Shown here in pieces: positions 41,372 to 48,508 of a DNA stretch of 48,508 nucleotides. The DNA is taken from NCBI GenBank assembly GCA_017483985.1, contig JAFUUB010000067.1, positions 1-48,508 on the forward strand, in the 5' to 3' direction. The notes below the pieces were generated by a model that saw only the letters and a program-made list of their open reading frames with translations, was not told the origin of the DNA and did no database searches. The position numbers and the translations under genes were made by a program. The stretch is from Bacteroidales bacterium. Its GTDB lineage: Bacteria; Bacteroidota; Bacteroidia; Bacteroidales; UBA932. Within the stretch, counting starts at the first letter, position 1. Each line of letters starts with the position of its first letter.

Positions 41372-44304
41372 CGCCCGCAGATGATTTTAAAGTCACAGTA
41401 CTTACAGGTATCCCGGTCTTCCGTCCGCAGGATCGGCCGGGCCGGGTCGGCCATCTCCGCAAGCAGGTCTTTCAGCTTGTCCCGCATCAGGTCCCGGAAT
41501 TCCGGACAGACTTCCGCCGTACGGATATCCTCCGAGAAGAGCTTGGCCGCCGGATAGACCGCATTGACCACCCGCATGCCGCGGGTCTCCTCGGCCATGT
41601 ACATGTCGTACAGGAAAAGCTGCAGGGCGATCTTCGGCCGCTTCGCATTGTCCGGTCCGAACAGCAGCGAGACGACCTGCTCCGCGTTACCGCTGTGGAT
41701 GTCCACGTCTTTCTGCTCCACCCGCCCGGTCTTGTAATCCACGATCCGGACCTCGCCGGGCACGAACGAATCCAGCCGGTCGATGAAGCCATAGAACTTG
41801 TAGCCTTCGAATTCCCAGTTCCTTGCCAGTTCCAGCCCGAGGACCCGGAACCGGTCCGTCCCCCGCGCTTTCAGCAAAGCCCGGTCCTTCTCCAGCGTCT
41901 TGACCACATACTGGAGGATGATGTCCGCCAGGACCAGGTTGCGTCCGACGACCTCCGTCGAATGCAGTTCTTCCCGGATCAGGCTTCCGATCCGCTCCCG
42001 GATCGCCGCTTTCCGGCCGAGCCACTTGTCCAGATGGCCGGCCGTCACTTCCCGGAGCGGCTGCAGCACACCCGAACGGACGCTCTCCTCCACGGACTCC
42101 CGGTCCATCCGGAAGGTCGGTTCCATGGCCTTATCGCCCAGGTAAAGGGCCTGCATGGTCGCATGGTAGACATTGCCGAGCATCCCGGCATCGAGGGACT
42201 CCGCCACCTCCGTCTCCGGTTTCAGCCGTTCGATGGAACTGTAATAGAATTTTGCCGGGCAGAAAAGCCAGTTCTGGAGCGACGACGCCGAAAGGCGGGT
42301 CGCTTTCAGCCGCTCCGGAAAATCCGCCGGTTTCGGAATCGCATCCGCCGCCTGGGCCCGGGAGATTTTCGCCTTGGCGACCGATTGGATCAGCGGAAGC
42401 CGGTAATGGTATCGCAACTGCTTGATATAGCGGCTTTCCTCTCCCGGTTTCATCTTTTCGGTACGGGAATCATAGAGCAGCCAGACCCGCTCCGCCCGCT
42501 GGATCATCCGGTAGAAGTAGTAGGCCCATACCGCATCCTGGTATTCATAGGTAGGAAGGCCGAAGCCCTTGCGCAGTTCCGGCGGGATGAACGAGGAACT
42601 GACGCTGCGGTGCGGGAAGACGCCTTCGTTGCAACTGAGGATGACCAGGTTGCGGAAATCCAGCGCACGGGTCTCGAGCGGTCCCATGACCTGCAGGCCT
42701 TTGAGCGGTTCGCCGTTGTACGGGACCGCTTCCCCCGACAGGAGCTGGCCCAGCAGCCGGGCATATGTCGCCGGAAGGACGGCCAGCGGGATATCCTGCA
42801 GACGGCGGACGCAGTCCAGGTACCGGCGGGCGAATTCCGCCTCCTGGGCCATGTCCGGATCCGCACACAGCCGCGGCCCGACGAAACGCAGCACCTCGGT
42901 CTGGTACGCCTGCAGGGCCCGGACCTGGGCGGCATCCGCCTCCTTGGGGTGACGGGCGACCGCCTGGAAAATGACATCGAACAGCGGCAGCCCCGCCAGG
43001 TCGGACCGGGGAACATAATACCGCGCCGCCGCCCGGACAGCCTGTATCTTCTGCTCTCCCTCAGGCCCGGCCAGCCGTCGGAAAATACTGCTGGAGAATA
43101 TGTTCCAGACTTGCTTGTAGTAGAATAGCGGCTCTCCGTCCCGCTCGCGCAGGTGCAGCTGCATCGCCGCGAGCTCGTCCATCAGCACATAGATTTCGCT
43201 CCCGCCCATCGGAAAGCCCATGGTCACGTTGATGTCCGGGACTTCCGGCGGGATGGAATTCAACACGGGCATCAGCAGGGACTCGTCCGGAAGGACGATG
43301 GCGGTCTGCATCCCGGAGCCGGCTTCCTCCAGGATCTGCGGCAGCTGCTTGGCCTGACCGACCGAGGAGGGTACGCTGATGACCTCGACCTGCGGAACCC
43401 GTTCCTCTTTTTCCAGTTCCCATGCCATCGGGAAATCGGCGGCGTTCCGGGCCATGAACAGGGACGCACGGTTCTGCGGATCCCGGATCATCGGGCTGCA
43501 CCAGTCCCAGCAGAACTCCGCCACCCGGGCATCCCGCATCCTTCGAAGCACCGTCTTCTCGCATTCATTGAGGGCATTCAGTCCCACGAAGACAAACCCG
43601 TCCGCCTGCGGGAAACGCGCCTGCAGGATGTCGGCGACCGACGTCCCGCGGACCCGCTCCGCCACCTCCCGGTACACCTGGCCCTCATACGCCAGACCCT
43701 TGTCATCCAGCCGTTTGCGGAAATCCTGATACAGCGGATACAGCAGGTTCCAGATCTGCAGGAAACGCTCTTTGACGGAGGGGTCTGCAGAGGACGTTTT
43801 CCCGGCGGTCTTGAAATGGCTCAGGAAATGGCGGATGGCCTCCTCCTGCTCCGTGCTCAGGTACGCCAGCGGATCCTGGATGTCGCGGAACTCGGCCACG
43901 TTGGTGAACAGCTGCCGCGGATCCACGAGGTATTTGTCCACGTCTCCGAAATCGCCGAGAATCACGTCGCCCCAGAAGATGAAGTCGTCCAACGGCTCCG
44001 CCTTGGCGTTCAACGACTTGTAAGATTCATACAACGCCAACAGCAGGGTCACCCGGTCCGCCGCCCGCGTCCCGTGGATCTGCTGGAAGAAATCATTGAT
44101 CGTCAGCAGGCGGGGCAGCACGATGGGCCGGGCGGCGCCGTCGTGGCCGAACGCCGCCGCATTCGCCGCCGGATCCGCCACCGCCTCCTGCAAGTACTTC
44201 TTGAAGAAGACGGCCGAACGGCGGTTCGGGAAAATGAAGCATAATCTCTCTATATCGGCGGCCGCAAAGTAATGCCGCGCCACCTGCTGCAGGAACGGGG
44301 CCAT
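41368..44304 (-). CDS. PD-(D/E)XK nuclease family protein (AddB-like)
   Basis: The 978-residue protein is the partner subunit. The N-terminal half is an inactivated helicase-like region without Walker A (ERLCFIFPNRRSAVFFKKYL). The C-terminal nuclease shows D856-Y-K858 in VRIVDYKTG. The iron-sulfur cluster that staples the AddB nuclease is indicated by one cysteine before the domain (NWLFCPAKFYY) and three after it (C967, C970, C976 in DTCKYCDFKIICGR). Together with the AddA-like protein it would resect broken DNA. An Rpn-type gene ends three bases before its start. Confidence 0.92.
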   Translation of the reverse strand: MAPFLQQVARHYFAAADIERLCFIFPNRRSAVFFKKYLQEAVADPAANAAAFGHDGAARPIVLPRLLTINDFFQQIHGTRAADRVTLLLALYESYKSLNAKAEPLDDFIFWGDVILGDFGDVDKYLVDPRQLFTNVAEFRDIQDPLAYLSTEQEEAIRHFLSHFKTAGKTSSADPSVKERFLQIWNLLYPLYQDFRKRLDDKGLAYEGQVYREVAERVRGTSVADILQARFPQADGFVFVGLNALNECEKTVLRRMRDARVAEFCWDWCSPMIRDPQNRASLFMARNAADFPMAWELEKEERVPQVEVISVPSSVGQAKQLPQILEEAGSGMQTAIVLPDESLLMPVLNSIPPEVPDINVTMGFPMGGSEIYVLMDELAAMQLHLRERDGEPLFYYKQVWNIFSSSIFRRLAGPEGEQKIQAVRAAARYYVPRSDLAGLPLFDVIFQAVARHPKEADAAQVRALQAYQTEVLRFVGPRLCADPDMAQEAEFARRYLDCVRRLQDIPLAVLPATYARLLGQLLSGEAVPYNGEPLKGLQVMGPLETRALDFRNLVILSCNEGVFPHRSVSSSFIPPELRKGFGLPTYEYQDAVWAYYFYRMIQRAERVWLLYDSRTEKMKPGEESRYIKQLRYHYRLPLIQSVAKAKISRAQAADAIPKPADFPERLKATRLSASSLQNWLFCPAKFYYSSIERLKPETEVAESLDAGMLGNVYHATMQALYLGDKAMEPTFRMDRESVEESVRSGVLQPLREVTAGHLDKWLGRKAAIRERIGSLIREELHSTEVVGRNLVLADIILQYVVKTLEKDRALLKARGTDRFRVLGLELARNWEFEGYKFYGFIDRLDSFVPGEVRIVDYKTGRVEQKDVDIHSGNAEQVVSLLFGPDNAKRPKIALQLFLYDMYMAEETRGMRVVNAVYPAAKLFSEDIRTAEVCPEFRDLMRDKLKDLLAEMADPARPILRTEDRDTCKYCDFKIICGR

Positions 44305-44307
44305 TCT

Positions 44308-45579
44308 CTATTTCAATTGTCGGATTTCTTCTTCGGACAACCCGGTCAACTCGGCGATGTCCGCGGCAGGCAAACCTCGCTCGATCATTCGTTTAGCGAT
44401 GTTCTTTCTGCCTTCCTTGTTCCCAAGCTCGCGACCTTCGGCAAGCCCCTTCTCACGACCTTCGACAAGGCCCTTCTCGCGACCTTCGGCAAGCCCCTTC
44501 TCGCGTCCTTCGGCCAGACCTTTCTCGCGACCTTCGGCAAGACCCTTCTCGCGACCTTCGGCAAGACCCTTCTCGCGACCTTCAGCGAGACCTTTCTCGC
44601 GACCTTCGGCAAGACCTTTCTCGCGACCTTCAGCGAGACCTTTCTCGCGACCTTCGGCAAGGCCTTTTTCACGACCTTCAGCAAGGCCTTTTTCACGACC
44701 TTCAGCAAGACCCTTCTCAGAAGCAAAGGCAAGTTGCGCTCGTCTGTCTATTTCTGTAAACATATCGATATCATACTGTTTTCGTTGTAATGGCGTCATC
44801 GTAGCTAATTCAGCCGCTTGAAACAACCGGCGGAAAAAGGCCTCGCCGAACTCTGCCGGACGCTCATGCAATATACTCATATATTTGAAGGCGAATGCCA
44901 GTTTCTCCACCAAAGTTTCGCACTTCCATGCTTCATCTTCCCGGTAAGGGAGCCTTCCTAATTCCAGATAGATGAAATGCAGGGAATCCGTCATCAGTTC
45001 ACCACCGTTGTCCGCGCGAATCGCATACGAACTGACCAATCCGTCGCGAATGGCATCGGAAGAAACATGATTTAACGAGTGATCCAGAATACTGATCATA
45101 TAGACCGGTTTCAGTTCATAGCTATTGATTTTCTTCCGTTTCCTTTTTTTCCGCAGTTTCTCCTCCTCCTTGGACGTAATCAGTTGCTCTCGGATCGGAT
45201 AAGTTGAGTAAAAAAGAGCCCGGTCGCAATAATGCGTCTGTTCATGCAACTGCATTTCGACGACGAAACGCTCGCCCTTATCTGTTTTGCAATACAAGTC
45301 AAAGATAGTTTTTTTCTCCGTAACAAAAAAGCCCGGGATCTCTTTATCTTCATACTTTAAACTGGATATTTTCTTCCCGGGGATCAAACATTCCAAAAGC
45401 TGGATCAACAGGGATTTGTTTGCAGCACTTCCGAAAACAATCTTGAAAGCCGTATCCAGCATAATGTTGGCATAACGGGCTTGGGTTTCAGGTGGGATGT
45501 TTTCGATAAGCGGGTCTTTCAGGACAGAAACACACTCCTCCGGAACAGGATAACCGGAAACAAGACGTTTTTTACGCAT
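44308..45579 (-). CDS. Rpn-type PD-(D/E)XK nuclease / putative transposase with 12 EKGLAEGR repeats
   Basis: This 423-residue protein belongs to the Rpn family (PF12784-type, PD-(D/E)XK nuclease), small nucleases that promote recombination in vivo. Landmarks: DTAFKIVFGSAANKSLLIQLLECLIPG, then IFDLYCKTDKGERFVVEMQLHEQ holding the D..ExQ catalytic residues, and FYSTYPIREQL. From about residue 290 the chain consists of 12 tandem copies of EKGL(A/V)EGR plus a diverged ELGNKEGR, then a C-terminal helix MIERGLPAADIAELTGLSEEEIRQLK. It is AT-richer than neighbours. It is placed three bases upstream of addB, so both may be transcribed together. Confidence 0.92.
   Translation of the reverse strand: MRKKRLVSGYPVPEECVSVLKDPLIENIPPETQARYANIMLDTAFKIVFGSAANKSLLIQLLECLIPGKKISSLKYEDKEIPGFFVTEKKTIFDLYCKTDKGERFVVEMQLHEQTHYCDRALFYSTYPIREQLITSKEEEKLRKKRKRKKINSYELKPVYMISILDHSLNHVSSDAIRDGLVSSYAIRADNGGELMTDSLHFIYLELGRLPYREDEAWKCETLVEKLAFAFKYMSILHERPAEFGEAFFRRLFQAAELATMTPLQRKQYDIDMFTEIDRRAQLAFASEKGLAEGREKGLAEGREKGLAEGREKGLAEGREKGLAEGREKGLAEGREKGLAEGREKGLAEGREKGLAEGREKGLAEGREKGLVEGREKGLAEGRELGNKEGRKNIAKRMIERGLPAADIAELTGLSEEEIRQLK
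44432..44719. repeat. 12-unit, 24-base tandem repeat inside rpn
   Basis: Twelve 24-base units (288 bases) encode EKGLAEGR on the minus strand, one with V for A. Units differ at a few, partly shared positions (such as GGC/AGC, AAG/GAG and ACC/GCC), showing local duplication of pairs. Multiples of 24 keep the frame, so unit number could vary between strains without breaking the protein. Confidence 0.97.
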
Positions 45580-45584
45580 AATGA

Positions 45585-45812
45585 ACGTTGGGGTTAAAGA
45601 TAAAACATCACGGCAGGGATCGCCCTGTCGCGCCTGTTGCTATTGCCCCAACGTCCCGCGAATCAGCTCCAGTGACGGAACAATGGCCGGCGTGGGAAAC
45701 CTCCCTGGGGAGGAGTCGCTGCCAATGTAACCTATGATGGGTCCCCGCAACCGGGTTTTTTCAACCGACTTCGGCCACCTTCTACGCTGTCGCTTCGAAT
45801 AAGACAAAGATA
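45585..45812 (-). promoter_or_regulatory. Promoter and long structured leader of rpn
   Basis: TATCTTTG on the minus strand (45812-45805) fits the -7 consensus 226 bases before the rpn ATG at 45579. Close to the start, CCCCAACGT (45646-45654) and ACGTTGGGG (45585-45593) form a perfect nine-base stem enclosing CAGGG/CCCTG (45614-45618 with 45623-45627), and CCTCC/GGAGG (45700-45713) forms another hairpin. The outer stem stops six bases before the ATG, so it would hide the ribosome entry region. A weaker TATCTTTA at 45607-45600 may be a second promoter. Confidence 0.5.
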
Positions 45813-45929
45813 GGGAAAGAATTCCGGGGAAGCAATGCTTCGGTTGACAAAATGTATGATTTATCATGCAAAATCATGGTGTTCATTGAATTGTTGAAAA
45901 TTTTTTAAAACATTTTGTAAAATAAGCGT

Positions 45930-45937
45930 TACCTTTG
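45930..45937 (+). promoter_or_regulatory. -7 box for the peptide-adhesin operon
   Basis: TACCTTTG matches the consensus; no clear -33. About 70 bases of leader follow, beginning with an imperfect palindrome around GTGCGCATACGCGTACGCCG. The region from 45813 to 45929 is AT-rich and shows no gene. Confidence 0.55.
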
Positions 45938-46013
45938 TACGGTGTGCGCATACGCGTACGCCGTAGGCAAGCAAGAAAAAGCAACAGATTAATTAATAAT
46001 TAACACTCAAATC

Positions 46014-46163
46014 ATGATCAAAAAAACAATTTCAACTGCGCGGGAGCGCTATGACGCCCCCGTGTGCGAAGAACTCAATGTGCGCATTGAGCAGAGTATC
46101 CTTTCAACAAAACAGCCGGGCGATCCTGACATCGACGGAGATGAAGACCTTGGAAACATCTAA
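46014..46163 (+). CDS. 49-residue peptide upstream of the adhesin gene
   Basis: The frame reads MIKKTISTARERYDAPVCEE and continues to 49 residues, ending in an acidic PGDPDIDGDEDLGNI. Bacteroidales surface-protein loci often begin with such a short protein: a basic start, a Y.aP..ee motif, a hydrophobic 'l.v..E.siL' stretch and an acidic or glycine-rich end. It has no signal peptide and no known activity. It stands 12 bases before the adhesin ATG and after a -7 box, so it is the first gene of that operon. Coding is supported by position and pattern only. Confidence 0.65.
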   Translation: MIKKTISTARERYDAPVCEELNVRIEQSILSTKQPGDPDIDGDEDLGNI

Positions 46164-46175
46164 TTCATTTTTGTC

Positions 46176-48290
46176 ATGAAAAAAGTTTTCACGATTCTCG
46201 CTACTGCGGCCGCATTGATATCTTTCAATGCTTGCGACCGTAACGAAATTGATGGAATTGACAATTCCAAAACTACTTTTGTTTTCACCTCTGAAAAGCC
46301 GACCCTCCAGGATGAAAACGGAACCAAGACAGGTTGGAACGGAACTTCCGTACAGTGGCTCAAAGGCGATAATATCCGCATGGCCTTCAAGGTCGATGAC
46401 GTTTGGCAGAGCAGTGGAAAAACCTATGATGACGGAGGGACAGACTCAAGCATCCGCATTTATGCTTCTAAAGCACTCGACGCAGATGCGCAGATCGCAA
46501 ATTTCATCGTCCCCACCGATTTCCAAGGTTCTTATACCGGAAACAAATTTGAGTTCTTCGGCCTCTACCCGACCAAAGCGGTCAGTAATACCGCAGCCAA
46601 TAACGCTCCGATTCTGACTGTGTCAATTCCGGCCGAGCAGACCCCTAAGGCGGGCACCTTTGACAGCACGGCAGACTTGATGGTCGGCTCCGCTGAGGTT
46701 CTGACAGGTATGCCTACCGAGGCAATCCCGATGATGTGGAACCGTGTCGTCGCCCTTGCCGACATCACGCTGAAGGGCCTCGCCATCACTGAAGGCGAAA
46801 ACCCGAAGACCGTTACCTTCACTGCCCAGGAAGGTGCGGACCTTGTCGGCTCCCATTCTCTTGATTTGATCGAAGGCACAGTCTCCGATCCGAAAGGTGT
46901 GAACAACGTCATCACCATCAATGCGAGTGCACTGGAGATCGTTGACGGAAACCTTGAAGTTTGGCTCGGCATGCTCCCTGCAACCGTCACCTCCCTCTCA
47001 GTGGTCGTTGAAACAGATAAAGCCACTTATACCCGCGACATTACCGGTATCAACCTGGCGTTCAAACAGAATAAACGGAATCTCCTTGGCATCGACATGT
47101 CCAAGGCCACTCGCGAAGAAATTGCAGTTGCTCCCAAGTCTTATCCTTATACAGAGACTTTTGAGAAAGAATCCGAGGATTTCACCATCGATAATAAAGA
47201 ACTCGGGGGCTTGACCTATGTTTGGAAGTGGAATTCTTATAAATACATGAAGGCTTCTGCACATGACGGCTCTGCCCATGCTGCAGAGAGTTGGTTGATT
47301 TCTCCCTATGTAGACATGACTGGAGCAGTAAACCCGGGCCTCACCTTCGAGCATACGTCCAAGTTCTTTACTAATATCCAGACAGAAACCGCAATTCTTG
47401 TCCGGGAAGGCGAGGGAGAATGGAAAACGCTTACCATAGACGCCTATCCAACCAATGTCGATTGGAACTTTGTCAAAGCAACTGCAAGTCTGAAAGACTA
47501 CGTAGGCAAGACCATTCAGATTGCCTTTAAGTACACCAGCACGTCTTCCGCTGCCGGCACTTGGGAAGTCAAGAATGTTTCCATTGATGAACTCCCTGGT
47601 TCTGAACCGACCATCGAGGTGGAAGATGTCACCATCCCGGCTGCGGGTGTTGAGAATGCGACGATCACCCCTACCGTGACCAATATGGACGAATGTGAGG
47701 TCGAGATCTTTGGAGACGCGGAACTTTCCCAGGAATGCGATTGGGTTTATGATGTCTCGGTTGACCCGACAACCGCTGCCATGACCTACAGTGCCCAGGC
47801 CAACACCGAAACGACCCCTCGCACGGCTTACGTCGTCTTCCACCTCACCGGTCTGGCCGACGAAACCTTGGACCACACCTTGAAGATCACCCAGGAAGGT
47901 GCGGTCCCGGCAGGACTCGTTAATGTCGATTCTCAGTCCTACACCTTCTCTGAACTAGGCTATGATAATGCGCAGGAAGTATCAACTGTCACAGGCAATA
48001 ACTGCTCGATCCTTTTCGATAAAGGAACGAATTCCAATGCGCCGAAATACTACAACTCAGGCGCTGCTATCAGAGTCTATGGAGGTGGCACTGTCTCTGT
48101 CAAAGCAGCAGAGGGTTACAAGGTCAGCACCATCGAACTGACATTTGGTTCCGGTGACGGAACCAATGATATCACCGCCAGTACCGGCACCTATGCCAAT
48201 GGCAAATGGACCGGAGACGCCACTGAGGTTGTCTTTACCGTTGGAGGCACAAGCGGAAACCGGCGCATTGCCGGCATTAAAATCAACTGA
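46176..48290 (+). CDS. Multi-domain Mfa/fimbrillin-like surface lipoprotein, stopped by TGA
   Basis: This 704-residue protein begins with a lipoprotein signal (ISFNAC, C20). The first 300 residues look like Mfa-like/FimA-type fimbrillin (VQWLKGDNIRMAF, YTGNKFEFFGLYPTKA, VSIPAEQTPKAG, MMWNRVVALADITLKG). A choice-of-anchor-J type beta domain follows (about 320-470: YPYTETFEKESEDFTI to KNVSIDELPG), then a BACON-like Ig domain (about 475-585, ending LKITQEGAVP) and a C-terminal beta domain (about 590-704). The TGA at 48288-48290 is followed without frame change by a further adhesin-like domain, so it may be a premature stop. It is a likely surface adhesin or glycan-binding protein. Confidence 0.88.
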   Translation: MKKVFTILATAAALISFNACDRNEIDGIDNSKTTFVFTSEKPTLQDENGTKTGWNGTSVQWLKGDNIRMAFKVDDVWQSSGKTYDDGGTDSSIRIYASKALDADAQIANFIVPTDFQGSYTGNKFEFFGLYPTKAVSNTAANNAPILTVSIPAEQTPKAGTFDSTADLMVGSAEVLTGMPTEAIPMMWNRVVALADITLKGLAITEGENPKTVTFTAQEGADLVGSHSLDLIEGTVSDPKGVNNVITINASALEIVDGNLEVWLGMLPATVTSLSVVVETDKATYTRDITGINLAFKQNKRNLLGIDMSKATREEIAVAPKSYPYTETFEKESEDFTIDNKELGGLTYVWKWNSYKYMKASAHDGSAHAAESWLISPYVDMTGAVNPGLTFEHTSKFFTNIQTETAILVREGEGEWKTLTIDAYPTNVDWNFVKATASLKDYVGKTIQIAFKYTSTSSAAGTWEVKNVSIDELPGSEPTIEVEDVTIPAAGVENATITPTVTNMDECEVEIFGDAELSQECDWVYDVSVDPTTAAMTYSAQANTETTPRTAYVVFHLTGLADETLDHTLKITQEGAVPAGLVNVDSQSYTFSELGYDNAQEVSTVTGNNCSILFDKGTNSNAPKYYNSGAAIRVYGGGTVSVKAAEGYKVSTIELTFGSGDGTNDITASTGTYANGKWTGDATEVVFTVGGTSGNRRIAGIKIN

Positions 48291-48508
48291 AGTGAATCCG
48301 GAGGCGGAACCTCCGGGGATGGAAACATCACAGCCGTCTCAACCTCGAATGTCAGCGCGTCAGGGGCGACCCTGACCGCGGCATTCAGCGAGGTGAGCAC
48401 CAGCCCGGCACCGACGGAGATCGGTTTCCGGTATGGTACCAGCCAGAGTTCTTTGACAAACGAAGTCTTTTACAACAACGGCATTTCCACGGCATCCGGC
48501 AATTATTC
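48291..48508 (+). pseudogene. In-frame continuation of the adhesin beyond TGA, cut by window end
   Basis: The 72 codons after the TGA stay open in the same frame and read SESGGGTSGDGNITAVSTSN, then VSASGATLTAAFSEVS and EIGFRYGTSQSSLTNEVFYNN, the typical linker and fibronectin-like repeat of Bacteroidales surface proteins. There is no start codon, promoter or signal at its beginning. This is either the rest of a gene broken by one stop codon or a domain reached by readthrough. It runs off the window. Confidence 0.65.

Noticed and set aside
39161..43128. Long plus-strand frames opposite the AddA- and AddB-like genes
   Set aside because: Antisense shadows of proteins with clear motifs; no signals of their own.
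44432..44719. CRISPR-like array
   Set aside because: The 24-base units are directly abutting without spacers and are coding repeats of EKGLAEGR.
45640..45867. Minus-strand 75-codon frame upstream of rpn
   Set aside because: It overlaps the predicted promoter and the hairpins of the rpn leader and resembles no family; better explained as leader RNA.

Overview
The window looks like a chromosomal segment of a GC-rich member of the Bacteroidales (Bacteroidota). The evidence is the set of lineage-typical families (DUF4290, DUF3822 beside rsmD, FISUMP-domain lipoproteins, a Mfa/fimbrillin-like adhesin, short ComEC, CstA of about 490 aa), the repeated use of the Bacteroidota -7 promoter motif TAnnTTTG in front of genes, and the near absence of Shine-Dalgarno sequences (the small heat-shock gene at 3404 is a clear exception). 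Species cannot be named from sequence alone. The local base composition drops in GC around 11.2-11.5 kb and 44.8-46.2 kb.

Layout. 1-3.2 kb (minus): partial glycosyltransferase and uvrA. 3.4-5.9 kb: an Hsp20 gene convergent with a GH2 beta-galactosidase gene broken by an in-frame TAG. 6.0-10.3 kb (plus): a four-gene run of aldo/keto reductase, TolB-like propeller protein, Tat-exported Gfo/Idh/MocA oxidoreductase and DUF1080 (3-keto-glycoside hydrolase-like) lipoprotein, i.e. a candidate oxidative glycoside-cleavage pathway. 10.35-11.13 kb: adenine phosphoribosyltransferase, tRNA-Asp and a strong terminator. 11.17-12.8 kb: a repeat-rich accessory patch with an unrecognised zinc-ribbon-like gene, DUF1653 and a HARE-HTH-like small gene. 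12.8-16.0 kb (minus): a decayed FISUMP fragment, an AlkZ-like winged-helix protein and a second GH2 lipoprotein. 16.1-19.2 kb (plus): cstA and a YjgR-type ATPase. 19.2-21.1 kb (minus): rsmD, DUF3822 and a membrane-anchored protein. 21.2-27.1 kb (plus): a tight operon of DHH phosphoesterase, two FKBP-type lipoproteins, MATE transporter, cytidylate-kinase-like protein and serine hydrolase. 27.1-28.2 kb (minus): short ComEC. 28.2-30.4 kb (plus): acetate kinase with a Ptb/Pta-type phosphotransacylase. 30.5-33.4 kb (minus): two TPM proteins, LemA and a FISUMP lipoprotein. 33.4-34.4 kb (plus): ApbE. 34.4-45.6 kb (minus): LolA-like, FtsK, DUF4290, an AddA/AddB-like helicase-nuclease pair and an Rpn-type nuclease with a 12-unit repeat. 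46.0-48.5 kb (plus): a 49-aa peptide gene followed by a large surface lipoprotein whose frame is closed by a TGA but continues open beyond it to the window edge.

How the genes fit together: the contents are mostly housekeeping (DNA repair and recombination, chromosome segregation, ribosome methylation, acetate fermentation) interleaved with glycan degradation and surface lipoproteins. The most notable points are the two genes interrupted by single in-frame stops with intact coding frame after them, the structured untranslated leaders in front of the gene at 11575 and of rpn, a fully pairing mRNA hairpin inside the DUF3822 coding start, alternating repeat sites upstream of the 11575 gene, and the short peptide gene preceding the adhesin. 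No CRISPR array, complete insertion sequence, rRNA or plasmid/phage module was seen.
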